From: an uncultured Oceanospirillales bacterium
Lineage (GTDB): Bacteria > Pseudomonadota > Gammaproteobacteria > Pseudomonadales > Litorivicinaceae
DNA length: 6,531 nucleotides
Assembly (NCBI GenBank): GCA_913061245.1
Contig: CAJXTO010000087.1
Span: 1-6,531, forward strand
Direction: 5' to 3'
The position numbers were made by a program, and so were the translations under genes. Below, piece by piece: positions 6,467 to 6,531 of the stretch. Position 1 is the stretch's first letter; every line of letters begins with the position of its first letter. The notes under the pieces were generated by a model, which was given only the letters and a program-made list of their open reading frames with translations, ran no database searches and was not told the origin of the DNA.

Positions 6467-6480
6467 CCACCGAAAGGTGG
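6467..6480. other. short hairpin overlapping the tRNA-Thr CCA end
   Basis: CCACC (6467-6471), GAAA loop and GGTGG (6476-6480) form a 5-bp stem. In the tRNA transcript (minus strand) it reads CCACC-UUUC-GGUGG and begins with the encoded CCA. No U-run follows, so it is not a standard terminator; it may influence 3' processing of the tRNA precursor. It is short and could be coincidental. Confidence 0.3.
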
Positions 6481-6531
6481 TGCAAGTGGCGGGACTTGAA
6501 CCCGCGACCTCTCCCTTACCAAGGGAGTGCT
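6478..6531 (-). tRNA. tRNA-Thr(GGT), 3' 54 nt (5' end outside window)
   Basis: Reading the minus strand from the right edge, the end of the D-arm (AGC) is followed by the anticodon stem-loop CTCCC-TTGGTAA-GGGAG with anticodon GGT at 6520-6518, which reads ACC/ACU threonine codons. Next come a five-base variable loop (AGGTC), the T-arm GCGGG-TTCAAGT-CCCGC, the acceptor 3' strand CACTTGC, discriminator A and an encoded CCA (6480-6478). About 22 nt of the 5' part lie beyond the window. In E. coli a tRNA-Thr(GGT) precedes tufB; here a lipoprotein leader follows instead, so this copy is in a different setting. Confidence 0.95.

Noticed and set aside
6385..6477. Promoter (TTGAAC near 6443-6438) for the lipoprotein and acyl-CoA synthetase genes
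   Set aside because: No acceptable -10 hexamer occurs 16-18 bp downstream on the minus strand; read-through from the tRNA gene is equally possible.
6478..6531. tRNA 3' end as an integration site for a mobile element
   Set aside because: No integrase gene and no repeated tRNA 3' segment were found elsewhere in the window.

Overview
This window looks like an ordinary chromosomal segment of a proteobacterium, most likely a gammaproteobacterium. The SbmA/BacA homologue, the 3-hydroxybutyrate dehydrogenase and the tRNA-Thr(GGT) with an encoded CCA all resemble gammaproteobacterial versions. The sequence has moderate GC and no phage, transposon or CRISPR signature. The genus cannot be fixed from the sequence alone.

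Left half, plus strand: after a possible C-terminal scrap of an upstream gene (2-103), there is a short SbmA/BacA-type peptide transporter (192-1187). It is followed by 3-hydroxybutyrate dehydrogenase bdhA (1266-2042) and a Tat-exported dienelactone-hydrolase-family protein (2061-2879). The last two are 18 bp apart and probably one operon. The 78-bp gap in front of bdhA carries an 11-bp near-perfect inverted repeat that overlaps a consensus TTGACA -35 box, which suggests local control.

Right half, minus strand, read from the right edge inwards: the 3' 54 nt of a tRNA-Thr(GGT); a 93-nt leader; a previously unlisted 52-residue lipoprotein gene (6384-6226); a long-chain acyl-CoA synthetase-like gene with a GTG start (6206-4545); a two-domain chromate transporter chrA (4495-3320); and a MAPEG-family membrane protein (3319-2909) whose ATG abuts the chrA stop codon. 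Gaps of 19, 49 and 0 bp suggest one transcript or a few overlapping ones. The two gene sets converge on a strong UUCG hairpin at 2888-2909.

Together, bdhA (ketone-body/PHB-derived hydroxybutyrate oxidation) and the acyl-CoA synthetase point to lipid and short-chain acid catabolism. ChrA and MAPEG look like oxyanion efflux and detoxification or membrane functions. No obviously new multi-gene system is visible. The most interesting items are small: the tiny lipoprotein gene, whose Shine-Dalgarno sequence is complementary to two tandem upstream anti-SD-like elements, and the inverted repeat over the bdhA promoter region.
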